A stretch of 8,492 bases of DNA from JBOGEB01 sp050743125 (GTDB lineage Bacteria; Actinomycetota; Nitriliruptoria; Euzebyales; Egibacteraceae), in assembly GCA_050743125.1 (NCBI GenBank), contig JBOGEB010000180.1:1-8492 (forward strand), given 5' to 3'. Within the stretch, counting starts at the first letter, position 1. Each line of letters opens with the position of its first letter. A model generated the notes under the pieces. It did not search any database, was not told the DNA's origin, and was given only the letters and a program-made list of their open reading frames with translations. A program made the translations under genes and the position numbers. Shown one piece after another: positions 1 to 7,405 of the stretch.

Positions 1-1
1 C

Positions 2-172
2 TTCGGCCTGCGTGTGGCGTTGTTCTTCACCCGCGCTCACGCGCGTCTGCTTCGTCCCGGCCTCGGCCAGGCTCTTGGCCCCGGCCCGCCCCAGCAGCCG
101 CTGCGGCGGGCCTTTGACAGGCTGGAGGCCGTCATGGACGACCACGCCGAACAAGCCCGCCTGGCCGCCTGA
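2..172 (+). CDS. C-terminal fragment of an unidentified protein, cut by the window edge
   Basis: The frame is open from the left edge to a TGA at 170-172 and gives 56 residues. It starts near FGLRVALFFTRAHARLLRPG, continues through a proline/glycine stretch, and ends in a charged helix-like tail (LRRAFDRLEAVMDDHAEQAR). It is the only plus-strand coding signal in the first 3.8 kb. The tail resembles, from memory, C-termini of actinobacterial proteins found around transposases, but no catalytic motif is visible, so the function stays open. It converges with the decayed SDR gene on the other strand. It may be intact upstream of the window or itself a remnant. The reading frame is moderately supported by composition; the identity is weak. 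Confidence 0.4.
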   Translation, partial: FGLRVALFFTRAHARLLRPGLGQALGPGPPQQPLRRAFDRLEAVMDDHAEQARLAA

Positions 173-247
173 CCTGTGCAAAGGTCCGACCCAACCCGGC
201 AAACTTGACTCACGCGCAACGACTTCCGGGCTTCAAGACATCCACGC

Positions 248-600
248 CTAGGCGAGCACCGCAACGCCGGCCTTGACTGCCGAGTAGGCAGGCTTGCCTG
301 TGCGGCCACTGCGCGCCGCCCGGCTCCATACGAAGACGAGCCGGACCCGTCCCGCTCACGCATCGAGGGCAGCACAGCGCGCGTACACAGGAACGCCGAG
401 CGCAGGTTGAGCGCATCATCAGGTCCCAAGGTCCCAAGTCGGTAACGAGTGTTCGTGCACGGGCTCTTCTCTCTTCCAGCCATCGACGAGGTGAACGAGC
501 ACGTTGATCGGCCCGAGTCCTGCGACCACCCCGTCTACGAGCGTCGCGACGGATCCTGCGTCCGTGCGCCTGCTTTGAGCACGGGTCCGCGCCCGTGCGG
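248..600 (-). pseudogene. Decayed short-chain dehydrogenase/reductase (SDR) gene, central part only
   Basis: Three minus-strand frames read in succession give the middle of a classical SDR. Frame one (562-419) reads DAGSVATLVDGVVAGLGPIN and then VLVHLVDGW, ending in TGA. Frame two (about 415-350) carries ALNLRSAFLCTRAVLPSM, the usual N-x-x-x-x-F-L-x-T-R segment. Frame three (about 352-248) carries GRVRLVFVWSRAARSG and then KPAYSAVKAG, with the catalytic YxxxK at 272-286, and ends in TAG. Removing one copy of an 8-bp tandem duplication (421-436) and restoring one G would rejoin the first two frames as TWDLMMALNLRSAFL. The terminal TAG lies where LAEA would be expected (GAG to TAG). The Rossmann glycine motif and the C-terminal third were not found. 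Only 173-247, which I cannot assign, separates it from the left-edge fragment. Confidence 0.8.
421..436. repeat. 8-bp tandem duplication (AGGTCCCA x2) inside the SDR relic
   Basis: AGGTCCCA occurs twice in direct succession (421-428 and 429-436). It sits exactly where the SDR reading frame breaks, and one copy fewer gives back the conserved TWDL segment. It is therefore read as a duplication that helped to inactivate the gene. Confidence 0.65.
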
Positions 601-602
601 TG

Positions 603-1094
603 TCAACCCTCGGTCTCCGCCGAGTGACCCTCGCAGGTGTCAGCAGAGGGAGGCAGGCTCACGACCCCGTCCAGGTTCGCGAGGTTGTCGAGCGCCGTGC
701 GTTGCATCCATCTGAGCCTGCGGCGCAAGAGGACCGACAGGATCCGGCCCCAAAACCCGCCGGGGAGATCGGCCACAAGGCGATGGTGGAGCACGGCTCC
801 TCCTTCCGCAGGCTCGACCTCGTATCGCACTCGCATTCGGATCCCCACCACGACGTCATGCTCGACAGCGTTCTGCTCGAGCGCGCGAATCTCGGCACGG
901 CCGTCTACGTCAAACCCGAGCATCCGGGCCTCGCCGGTCACGACATCTCCGCCCTGCAGCCTTCGCGGCCCCTGCACCGAGACGATCTCCGGCTGCCACT
1001 GCGGCCAGCTCGCAGGAGTGACGAGGCGCTCGATCAGCGCGTGCGGATACATCGAGATGAACCGCGACTTGGCTATGACCCAACGGGTCTTCAC
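603..1094 (-). CDS. SRPBCC-family (polyketide cyclase/START-like) protein
   Basis: This is a 163-residue protein starting VKTRWVIAKSRFISMYPHAL. The order is a first beta strand, then a helix with a PxxWPQWQPEI segment (residues 27-37), then alternating strands (VVTGEARML, GRAEIRALEQ, HDVVVGIRMRVRYEV, AVLHHRLVADL). A long C-terminal helix (FWGRILSVLLRRRLRWMQRTALDNLANL) closes the fold. This pattern is typical of the SRPBCC helix-grip fold, which binds hydrophobic ligands; the ligand cannot be told. The GTG start at 1094 is preferred over upstream codons because AAAGGAGG lies just before it and it overlaps the TGA of the preceding reductase relic (GTGA). The tail after about residue 143 is non-conserved in look and may be extended. 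It lies between two decayed genes, yet its own frame is intact. Confidence 0.75.
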   Translation of the reverse strand: MKTRWVIAKSRFISMYPHALIERLVTPASWPQWQPEIVSVQGPRRLQGGDVVTGEARMLGFDVDGRAEIRALEQNAVEHDVVVGIRMRVRYEVEPAEGGAVLHHRLVADLPGGFWGRILSVLLRRRLRWMQRTALDNLANLDGVVSLPPSADTCEGHSAETEG

Positions 1095-1380
1095 TGCGCC
1101 TCCTTTGGTATCTGATGGAAGTTGGGCAGGCTGTACCGAACGAACGGATGACCGCGGTGTCTGCGGACGCTGAGAACCTCGCACCTGGGGGGCCGGCTGG
1201 CAACAGGTCGACTGCCTCCAACCAGGCCGGGCCGGAGCTCAGACGTCGTCCGGCCGAACATGACGGGGGAGATCGTCAGGAGGAGCTCGTCGAGCAGGCG
1301 GTGCCGCAGCAGCTAGCCGATGACGGTGGGTCCTCCTCGGTGAGCATGAGGCTGTGGCCGCACGACCGGAGCGTTCTGAG
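1091..1380 (-). pseudogene. Decayed RibD C-terminal / dihydrofolate reductase-like gene, 3' part
   Basis: The minus strand encodes GHSLMLTE, a frameshift, then VIG-stop-LLRHRLLDELLLTISPVMFG, and at the end SVRRHRGHPFVRYSLP. This matches the last part of the RibD_C (bacterial bifunctional deaminase-reductase / DHFR-like) family, where EGGPT is followed by a helix containing LxDELxLxxxPVxxG. The bases GAGGAGGACCCACC would read EGGPT if one G were added. The TAG at 1313-1315 sits where Gln is expected. A second apparent slip near 1215 puts LVEAVDLLPAGPPG in another frame. The frame then returns and ends at TGA 1093-1091, overlapping the GTG of the SRPBCC gene. The N-terminal half is absent: the transaldolase stop lies only about 55 bases upstream of GHSLML. 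It fills the 319-base space between the two intact genes. Confidence 0.75.
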
Positions 1381-1413
1381 CGCTCGGGCAGGTCCGCGGC
1401 TGCGCCGCTGCTG

Positions 1414-2568
1414 TCAAGAGACAAGCTGCAGACCTGTGCCGCTCTCGGGTTGCTCCGCTCTGCGCCGAGGCTGCGCCGCACGCGCCTGGAGGAGCTTGGT
1501 TTCGATCGTCGCGAGCAACTTGGCGAGGTCGGCGTCGAAGGCGCGGATCCCGTCCTCCACGAGCGTCGCCGTGATCCGAGCAAGGTCGATCCCGTGCTCG
1601 GGCAGCAGCGCCAGCATCTGCTCGGCCTCCTCAAACCCGTCGAGCACCGCAAGCGGCCGCACGCGGCCATGGTCCCGGAACGCCTCGAGGGTCTGCTCAG
1701 GCATGGTGTTGACGGTGTCTGGACCGACGAGCTCCTCGACGTAGAGGACATCGGAGTAGCTCGGGTTCTTGGTCCCTGTCGAGGCCCACAGCGGCCGCTG
1801 GACACGCGCCCCCGCAGCCGCCAGCCGCTGCCACCGTTCGCTGGAGAAGATGCGGCGGAACCGGTGGTAGGCCGCCTTCGCGTTGGCGGTGGCGATCTTC
1901 CCCCGCAGCGGCGAGCGCTCCGGCAGCTCGTCATCGACAGCGGTGTCCACGCGCGACACGAAGAACGAGGCCACCGACGCGACCGCGTCGAGCGCGTCCC
2001 CAGCGCCGCGCCGCCGCTCCAGCCCGGCGATATAGGCGAGCGCGACCTGCTCGTACATCGCGACGGAGAACAGCAGCGTGATGTTGACGTTCACCCCGAG
2101 CGCGGTCAGCTCCTCGACCGCCCCCACGCTCTCCGGTGTCCCGGGAACCTTGATCATCACGTTCGGCTTGCTGATCCGCTCGAGCAGCTCCCGCGCGGCA
2201 GTGATAGAGCCCTGAGTGTCGTGCGCCAGGCGCGGCTCGAGCTCGAACGACACGAAACCGTCCATCCCGACCGTCTCCTCATAGACCGGCCAGAAGACGT
2301 CGGCAGCCATCCGGATGTCGCCCAGCGCCAGGTCATAAAAGATCTCGAGCGGCGTCCGGTCTCCCTTTTCGGCGATCTCTCGGAGAGCTTCGTCGTAGTC
2401 GGTCGAGCCTCCGATCGCTTTGCCGAAGATGCTCGGGTTCGAGGTGACTCCGGTCACGGCATCCTCACGGAGGAGACGCTCGAGGCCTCCGCTCGTGATC
2501 AGTCCGCGGCGCAGGAAGTCCAGCCAGATCGCCTGACCTGACTCGTGCAGCTCGCGCAACGAGCTCAT
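1414..2568 (-). CDS. tal: Transaldolase (long actinobacterial form)
   Basis: Transaldolase (EC 2.2.1.2) moves a dihydroxyacetone unit between sedoheptulose-7-phosphate and glyceraldehyde-3-phosphate in the cytosolic non-oxidative pentose phosphate pathway. The 384 residues contain the signature GVTSNPSIFGKAI (40-52) and the Schiff-base lysine K140 in NVMIKVPGT. They also contain VNVNITLLFS (159-168), RPLWASTGTKNPSYSDVLYV (258-277), and the catalytic-type Asp17 in IWLDF. The ATG at 2568 overlaps the TGA of the upstream gene (ATGA), so translational coupling is likely. The body reaches a normal family end near residue 360. The last 25 or so residues (QARAAQPRRRAEQPESG and on) look like a low-complexity extension next to a decayed region. 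The frame stays open upstream of this ATG, but that part is out of frame with the coupled gene. Tkt, zwf and opcA are not in the window. Confidence 0.95.
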   Translation of the reverse strand: MSSLRELHESGQAIWLDFLRRGLITSGGLERLLREDAVTGVTSNPSIFGKAIGGSTDYDEALREIAEKGDRTPLEIFYDLALGDIRMAADVFWPVYEETVGMDGFVSFELEPRLAHDTQGSITAARELLERISKPNVMIKVPGTPESVGAVEELTALGVNVNITLLFSVAMYEQVALAYIAGLERRRGAGDALDAVASVASFFVSRVDTAVDDELPERSPLRGKIATANAKAAYHRFRRIFSSERWQRLAAAGARVQRPLWASTGTKNPSYSDVLYVEELVGPDTVNTMPEQTLEAFRDHGRVRPLAVLDGFEEAEQMLALLPEHGIDLARITATLVEDGIRAFDADLAKLLATIETKLLQARAAQPRRRAEQPESGTGLQLVS

Positions 2569-3404
2569 CGCGCTTCCTTCCGTCCGAGCTCCGTCTTGTC
2601 CACCCCAGGGAGGTGGTAATCCTGACGGTCGAAGGTCGTGTGGCCAGCCTCGGCAAGCGAGCGCTTTCCATGAGCAAGCCGGCCAGTCAGGAGCACGCCG
2701 ATCCCCGCAGAGAGGATGAGAGAGACCAGGCCGCTGACCCCTTGCGCGGCCCCGAAACGGGACCCTCCCACAGCCGCCAGGTGCGAGGATCGGTCCTCTG
2801 GGGCCGTCCCGCCGCCTCGTCGACCGTGCTCTCCCGCCGCGGTCACGATCGTGATGTCGCCCCTGTCGACCTGCCCACCGAGGTCCGGCGACTGGAGGAG
2901 TGACGAGGCCGCTGTAAGCCCAAGTCCGCCGGAAGCCATCGCGGGGATCCCGGGGACAAGGACCGGTCCTCTTCGTGCCCCCGAGCGGGCCCGGTCCAGT
3001 GCCAGCGGGAGGACCTCCCGCCGCACGTGGGCAGTGATCTGCGCAAGCCCGTACTGGCATCTGCCTGCCGGTCCTCTGCCCGTCACCGGCGAGACCCCGT
3101 CGATGTGGGCCGTGACGACACCTTGTCGGTCGACAGACAGATGGACGCTGTCGACCAGCGCAATCTCGCGCAGGGACCACTGCCCATGGTGGAGGATTCC
3201 GCCCGCACCCGTGTCCAAGCAGAACCGGGCAGTAGCCAGCAGCTCCCCTACCAAGGCTTCGCCGTTGTCGGTGAGGAATTCGGCACGGCGGGCCACCATC
3301 CTCACCGCACGCATGTGGCGCCACACTCCCAGCTCTTCCAGACGCCGGTGAAGCAGCCCAAGAAGCAGACTGGTCTCCTCGCCTTCGTTTCCCTCGCCAA
3401 CCAT
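2565..3404 (-). CDS. Hypothetical protein coupled to transaldolase
   Basis: This is a 279-residue protein of no family I recognise. The N-terminal half looks folded and helical (ETSLLLGLLHRRLEELGVWR, then VARRAEFLTDNGEALVGELL). A strand-rich part follows (WSLREIALVDSVHLSVDRQG, VVTAHIDGVSPV), then an Arg/Gly-rich middle. One hydrophobic stretch at about 222-241 (GVSGLVSLILSAGIGVLLTG) could be a membrane anchor, followed by a charged 38-residue tail. The ATG is preceded by GGGAGGAG at suitable distance. The stop shares bases with the transaldolase start (ATGA), the strongest argument that it is translated. No signal peptide is seen. Codon third positions are GC-rich but less extreme than in the moxR operon. 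The role is unknown; a link to pentose phosphate metabolism rests only on the coupling. Confidence 0.7.
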   Translation of the reverse strand: MVGEGNEGEETSLLLGLLHRRLEELGVWRHMRAVRMVARRAEFLTDNGEALVGELLATARFCLDTGAGGILHHGQWSLREIALVDSVHLSVDRQGVVTAHIDGVSPVTGRGPAGRCQYGLAQITAHVRREVLPLALDRARSGARRGPVLVPGIPAMASGGLGLTAASSLLQSPDLGGQVDRGDITIVTAAGEHGRRGGGTAPEDRSSHLAAVGGSRFGAAQGVSGLVSLILSAGIGVLLTGRLAHGKRSLAEAGHTTFDRQDYHLPGVDKTELGRKEAR

Positions 3405-3418
3405 TCCCGCTCCTCCCT

Positions 3419-3742
3419 CTACGTCTGGCCACGACTCGTGTTGGTCATGCCCGCCGTTCGCCGGGACCAGCTCGGGCCTTCATCGTGCTCGCACAGGGCG
3501 AAGAGAACGGCGACGTAGCGGCCGGCGAACCGGGTCGCGGCCGCCTCCCCGAACAGCGGCGGCGGTACCGGAAGACCACGCGGAGTCGACTGCCGGCGGT
3601 CACCGCACCGACCGCAAGGCGGAGTCGAGCAGGTGCACGGCTTCGTCGGCGGCGCTGAAGCGGATCCGCTGGATGAGGCAGGGTTGGAAGCCCGCTCGCC
3701 GGCCCTCCCGACCTCCAAGGCATCCACTCCCAGCGCTGTCAT
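3419..3742 (-). CDS. Doubtful small gene or relic at the head of the transaldolase operon
   Basis: The ATG at 3742 has a near-ideal ribosome binding site (GGAGGT, six bases away), and the frame runs 107 residues to TAG at 3419, only 14 bases before the next gene. The start (MTALGVDALEVGRAGERAS) reads well. The middle, rich in Pro, Ser, Cys and Thr, does not. In a neighbouring frame the same DNA gives LIQRIRFSAADEAVHLLDSA and then LRSVR-stop, which looks far more like protein. Later the original frame looks coding again (ATRFAGRYVAVLFALCEHDE). The simplest reading is one or two frameshifts in a once-real gene; a short genuine protein cannot be excluded. No family is recognised. Confidence 0.3.
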   Translation of the reverse strand: MTALGVDALEVGRAGERASNPASSSGSASAPPTKPCTCSTPPCGRCGDRRQSTPRGLPVPPPLFGEAAATRFAGRYVAVLFALCEHDEGPSWSRRTAGMTNTSRGQT

Positions 3743-3772
3743 CTGCCACCTCCGCGATCTATCACTAAGATA

Positions 3773-3795
3773 TTCTAGCTTTAGAACCAAGTTCT
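3773..3795. promoter_or_regulatory. Overlapping inverted repeats, candidate operator between divergent genes
   Basis: TTCTA-GCTT-TAGAA (3773-3786) overlaps AGAAC-CAA-GTTCT (3783-3795), giving three TTCT/AGAA half-sites in 23 bases. They lie in the most AT-rich stretch of the window, between the minus-strand operon and the divergent winged-helix regulator. This is a usual place for autoregulation. That this regulator binds here is inference; arms of five bases can arise by chance. Confidence 0.4.
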
Positions 3796-3801
3796 GGCCC
3801 A

Positions 3802-3811
3802 GGGAATTCCC
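3802..3811. repeat. Perfect palindrome GGGAATTCCC in the intergenic region
   Basis: A perfect 10-bp palindrome lies seven bases beyond the TTCT/AGAA repeats. It could be a further protein-binding site in the same divergent control region. There is no independent support for a function. Confidence 0.25.
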
Positions 3812-3856
3812 AGGTGGCACGAGATCGAGCTGGCTGCCGGAGCCTAGAGATCTTGG

Positions 3857-3865
3857 TGTTAGACT
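3857..3865 (+). promoter_or_regulatory. Extended -10 promoter for a leaderless regulator transcript
   Basis: TGTTAGACT fits an extended -10 (TGn followed by TAnnnT). Its last base is seven bases before the GTG at 3872, so transcription would start at or next to the start codon. There is no Shine-Dalgarno sequence before that GTG, in agreement with a leaderless mRNA, which is common in actinobacteria. A recognisable -35 is missing, as is usual for extended -10 promoters. Confidence 0.45.
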
Positions 3866-3871
3866 TTTGGT

Positions 3872-4573
3872 GTGCACAGGGATCTGGAGTCGGCAGCTAT
3901 CCGGGTAGGCGTCCTCAGCGACGAGCTCAGGCGCCGTATGTACGAGTTCATCCGAACCACCGGGCGGCCCGTCAGCCGTGACGAGGCCGCGGCGCAGGTC
4001 GGCATCTCACACAAGCTCGCCGCCTTCCACCTGGACAAGCTCGTCGACCATGGTCTGCTCAAGGCTCACTACGCCCGCCTTCCCGGTCGCTCCGGTCCGG
4101 GCGCGGGCAGGAGCTCCAAGCTCTACGAGCCGTCGGATGTTGAGATCGAGGTCTCGATCCCGCCCCGGCGCTACGACGTGGTCGGAAGAATCCTCGTCGA
4201 GGCCGTGGAGAGCGGCCGTCAGGACGAATCCCCGCGGGACACGGTGCGCCGGGTGGCGCGGAGGTTTGGCGTCGAGCTCGGCGAACAGTTCCGGCGTGAG
4301 CGCAGGCTCAGGCCCCCGGGGCCCGAGCGCGCGCTCGCGATCGCCGAGCGCATCCTTGCCCGGCATGGGTTCGAGCCCTACCGTGACGACCAGGGTCAGG
4401 TGGCGCTTCGGAACTGCCCGTTCCGCGACCTCGCGCGGACGGCACCGGATCTCGTGTGCGGTCTCAACCAGGCCCTTCTCGACGGGCTGCTCCGCGGACT
4501 CGGCAACCAGAGCGTGGAAGCGTTGCTCGAACCCAAACCGGGACAGTGCTGCGTGAGCCTCAGGGGGCGGTGA
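3872..4573 (+). CDS. Winged-helix transcriptional regulator with SufR-like C-terminal cysteines
   Basis: This is a 233-residue DNA-binding regulator. Residues 8-65 form an ArsR/MarR-like winged helix (LSDELRRRMYEFIR; VSRDEAAAQVGISHKLAAFH as helix-turn-helix; LDKLVDHGLLKAHY). A basic wing follows (PGRSGPGAGRSSKLYEPSD). The middle (100-145) is helical, as in ligand- or metal-sensing regulators. The C-terminus has NCPFRDLARTAPDLVCGLNQ (C182, C196) and GQCCVSL (C226, C227). This spacing recalls SufR-type repressors, which hold an iron-sulfur cluster, but the family assignment is by pattern only and suf genes are absent. The GTG start is supported by the adjacent extended -10. The gene is divergent from the transaldolase operon and convergent with moxR, with 48 bases between stops and no clear terminator. 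Confidence 0.8.
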   Translation: MHRDLESAAIRVGVLSDELRRRMYEFIRTTGRPVSRDEAAAQVGISHKLAAFHLDKLVDHGLLKAHYARLPGRSGPGAGRSSKLYEPSDVEIEVSIPPRRYDVVGRILVEAVESGRQDESPRDTVRRVARRFGVELGEQFRRERRLRPPGPERALAIAERILARHGFEPYRDDQGQVALRNCPFRDLARTAPDLVCGLNQALLDGLLRGLGNQSVEALLEPKPGQCCVSLRGR

Positions 4574-4621
4574 ACCGACGAAGTACCCCAGAGCGGAAGT
4601 ACGGTGCCCATCGATCCCCAA

Positions 4622-5609
<988 letters not shown>

Positions 5610-5620
<11 letters not shown>

Positions 5621-6758
5621 GGGCGTGTCCTTCCAGTAGCGCCTGGCGGACTCCTTCTACCGCCCGGGCCAAGCGGACGAGGTCCTCGTCGGTAGCAGGA
5701 TCGGGACCGTCGAGCGCGGACCGTACCTCCTGCGGGTCGACACGCGCCGCGACGGCAGCCGCGACCGCGTCGCTCGGCGTCGACGGGGGCAGGCCGAGCC
5801 GCTCGGTGAGGGTGCGCCGCAGGTCAGCCCGGAGCAGCGCGGCGCTCCGGCGGCGACCGCGGGTCTGTTGGAGCAGATTGCCGACCGCGATCACCAGCTC
5901 GGAGCCGGGGATCCGGACCGGGGTTCGCTCGAGCACCGGCCTCCCGAGCCGGCGCGCCCGCCAGGCGACCACGAGCGCGAACGCGACGCCGAGCTGGACG
6001 AACGCGGCCCGGACCCGTGGGGGGAGCAGATCGGTGAGGCTTGCGTCGCCCTCGCCCGGCTTCGCGGGGCGGAGGATCGTGACCCGCTCTGTGCCTGGGG
6101 GGCTCCCCCTCACCCCCTGGCCACCGGGGGGACTCCCCCCGACCCCCTGGCCACCGGGGATGAGCAGCGAGGTGGCGAGCAGCGCGTTGTCCGCGGTGCC
6201 GAGCCGCTCGTTGACGAACACCGTGGGGCCGCCGAGCGCCACGACCACCCCGTCGCCCATCCGCTTCGCGACCAGCCACGCGCCGCGGTTACGCGGGAAG
6301 CACCGCGTCTCGCCACCGGAGTACACGACCCCGCCGCCAGCCACCCGCTCGACGTCGCGGAGCGCGGCGAGGTCACAGCGCTTCGTCAAGGGAGGATCGA
6401 GGAGCCCCACCTGGGTGAGGCCGCCGATCTTCGGCGCGAGCTCGGAGGTGGGGTCGGTCAGGATCAACCGCCCGCCCTGTGTGACCCAGTCCCGCAGGCC
6501 CTTGTGCTGGGCGTCGTCGAGGTCGTCCTGCAGCACCAGGGCGGTGGCGACGTCCGGCCCCGGCACCGCGTCGGTCACGCGGACGTCCGCGCCGAGCTCG
6601 CGCAGCGTGTCGACGAGCGCCTTCGCCCCCAGCGGCCCGGTCGAGCCGGGGTCCAGCGGCGGACCCTCCTGCCCTGGGGGGCCCGCGACGACCACCACCC
6701 CGACGACGGCGACCAGCAGGACCAGAAGCGGCAGCGCCCGCCGCGCGCGCCCCTTCAC
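5610..6758 (-). CDS. DUF4350 domain-containing membrane-anchored protein
   Basis: This is a 382-residue protein with an N-terminal membrane anchor (ALPLLVLLVAVVGVVVVAG, 8-26). The extracytoplasmic-type DUF4350 domain (about 35-200) carries GPLGAKALVDTLRELGADVR, DWVTQGGRLILTDP and FVNERLGTADNALLATSLL. A second hydrophobic helix (about 250-267) precedes a cytoplasmic Arg-rich helical tail (RRRSAALLRADLRRTLTERL). This matches the DUF4350 proteins that lie with moxR in actinobacteria; the biochemical role is unknown, and a part in envelope complex assembly is inferred. Its GTG start overlaps the DUF4129 stop (GTGA), and its stop lies inside the moxR start region. Residues 201-220 are a 10-residue tandem repeat (PGGQGVGGSP, PGGQGVRGSP) between the conserved SLL and TERVTIL segments, an apparent insertion. 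Confidence 0.88.
6096..6155. repeat. Two 30-bp tandem units with G6/C6 palindrome inside the DUF4350 gene
   Basis: Units 6096-6125 and 6126-6155 share about 26 of 30 positions. Each holds a G-run/C-run inverted repeat (GGGGGGACTCCCCCC at 6126-6140) followed by ACCCCCTGGCCACC. The period of 30 keeps the reading frame and adds ten residues per copy. On the minus strand the core GGGGGTCGGGGGGAGTCCCC closely matches the plus-strand element at the start of moxR, pointing to one repeat family in two orientations. Confidence 0.7.
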
Positions 6759-7405
6759 AGTGCGGCCCCCACGGCCGCCCGTCGCAGGCCAGCGTGGCGG
6801 CGGACGTCGTCGGCGTACGCGCGCAGCGCCTGGACGTCCCGGCCGAACGCGGGCGCGCGACCGTACCAGACCGCCTCGAACGCCCGCGTGAGCGCGGTCG
6901 CGCTGGGGTCGGCGTCCGGCAGGCTCGTGCGGAGCTCGGCCAGGTACTCACCGGTCGTGCGCCCCGGCGCCTCCTCGACCAACCCGGCGACGGCGAGCTC
7001 GGCGATCAGCTCCCGGTAGCGGCAGCGCAGCGCCTCACGCCAGCGGCCGGCCTGCTCGTGTCCGGCGGCCTCTGCCGCCCAATCGGCGGCCGTACGGCCG
7101 ATCGCGCCCGTGACGGGGTCGGCGACGTCCGGGTCCGCGCGCACCCCGCGCAGGAACCAGACCACGACCACCCCGACGACCGCGAGCACGACGAGGATCA
7201 CCGCCCAGGCGACCAGGCTGCCACCGGCGCCGCCTAACGCGTCGAGCAGGCGGCCGACCTGGTCGAGCGCCCAGCCCCAGACCCGGTCGAGCAGCGAGGG
7301 CCGGATCGGTGCGTACTCAGGGCGTGCGAGAACCTCTTGGACCGTGCGCCGGACCTGCTCAGGGTCGACGGTCGGAGTGGGCAGCTCGACAGCAGCGAGG
7401 ATCAC
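6755..7405 (-). CDS. DUF4129 domain-containing single-pass membrane protein
   Basis: This is a 216-residue protein. A short N-terminal region (VDPEQVRRTVQEVLARPEYA, with PIRPSLLDRVWGWALDQVGR) is followed by one membrane helix (64-86, LVAWAVILVVLAVVGVVVVWF). The cytoplasmic DUF4129 domain (about 105-200) has EQAGRWREALRCRYRELIAE, APGRTTGEYLAELR and AFEAVWYGRAP, the characteristic family motifs. The GTG at 7405 shares bases with the stop of the upstream membrane-protein gene (GTGA). This decides the start against a much longer open frame that would run antisense-like through the neighbour. DUF4129 proteins accompany MoxR/DUF58 systems; the molecular function is unknown. Its own stop overlaps the GTG of the DUF4350 gene, so the three are probably co-translated. 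Confidence 0.9.
   Translation of the reverse strand: MILAAVELPTPTVDPEQVRRTVQEVLARPEYAPIRPSLLDRVWGWALDQVGRLLDALGGAGGSLVAWAVILVVLAVVGVVVVWFLRGVRADPDVADPVTGAIGRTAADWAAEAAGHEQAGRWREALRCRYRELIAELAVAGLVEEAPGRTTGEYLAELRTSLPDADPSATALTRAFEAVWYGRAPAFGRDVQALRAYADDVRRHAGLRRAAVGAAL

Noticed and set aside
1366..1386. Inverted repeat GAGCG/CGCTC after the transaldolase stop as a terminator
   Set aside because: The stem is only five pairs and no T-run follows on the minus strand; it is not a convincing intrinsic terminator.
1354..2541. Long plus-strand open frame of 395 codons opposite transaldolase
   Set aside because: It is antisense to an unmistakable transaldolase; high GC content leaves opposite frames open, and the product has no family features.
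2569..3432. N-terminal extension of transaldolase in the same frame
   Set aside because: The extra part is Arg/Gly/Pro-rich with no similarity to the family, and the ATG at 2568 fits both family start and ATGA coupling.
4574..4621. Bidirectional terminator between the regulator and moxR
   Set aside because: Only a four-base GTAC/GTAC pairing was found in this 48-base gap; no stable stem or T-run.
5868..7019. Plus-strand open frame of 383 codons across DUF4350 and DUF4129
   Set aside because: It spans two well-supported minus-strand genes and their overlap; composition is that of a shadow frame.
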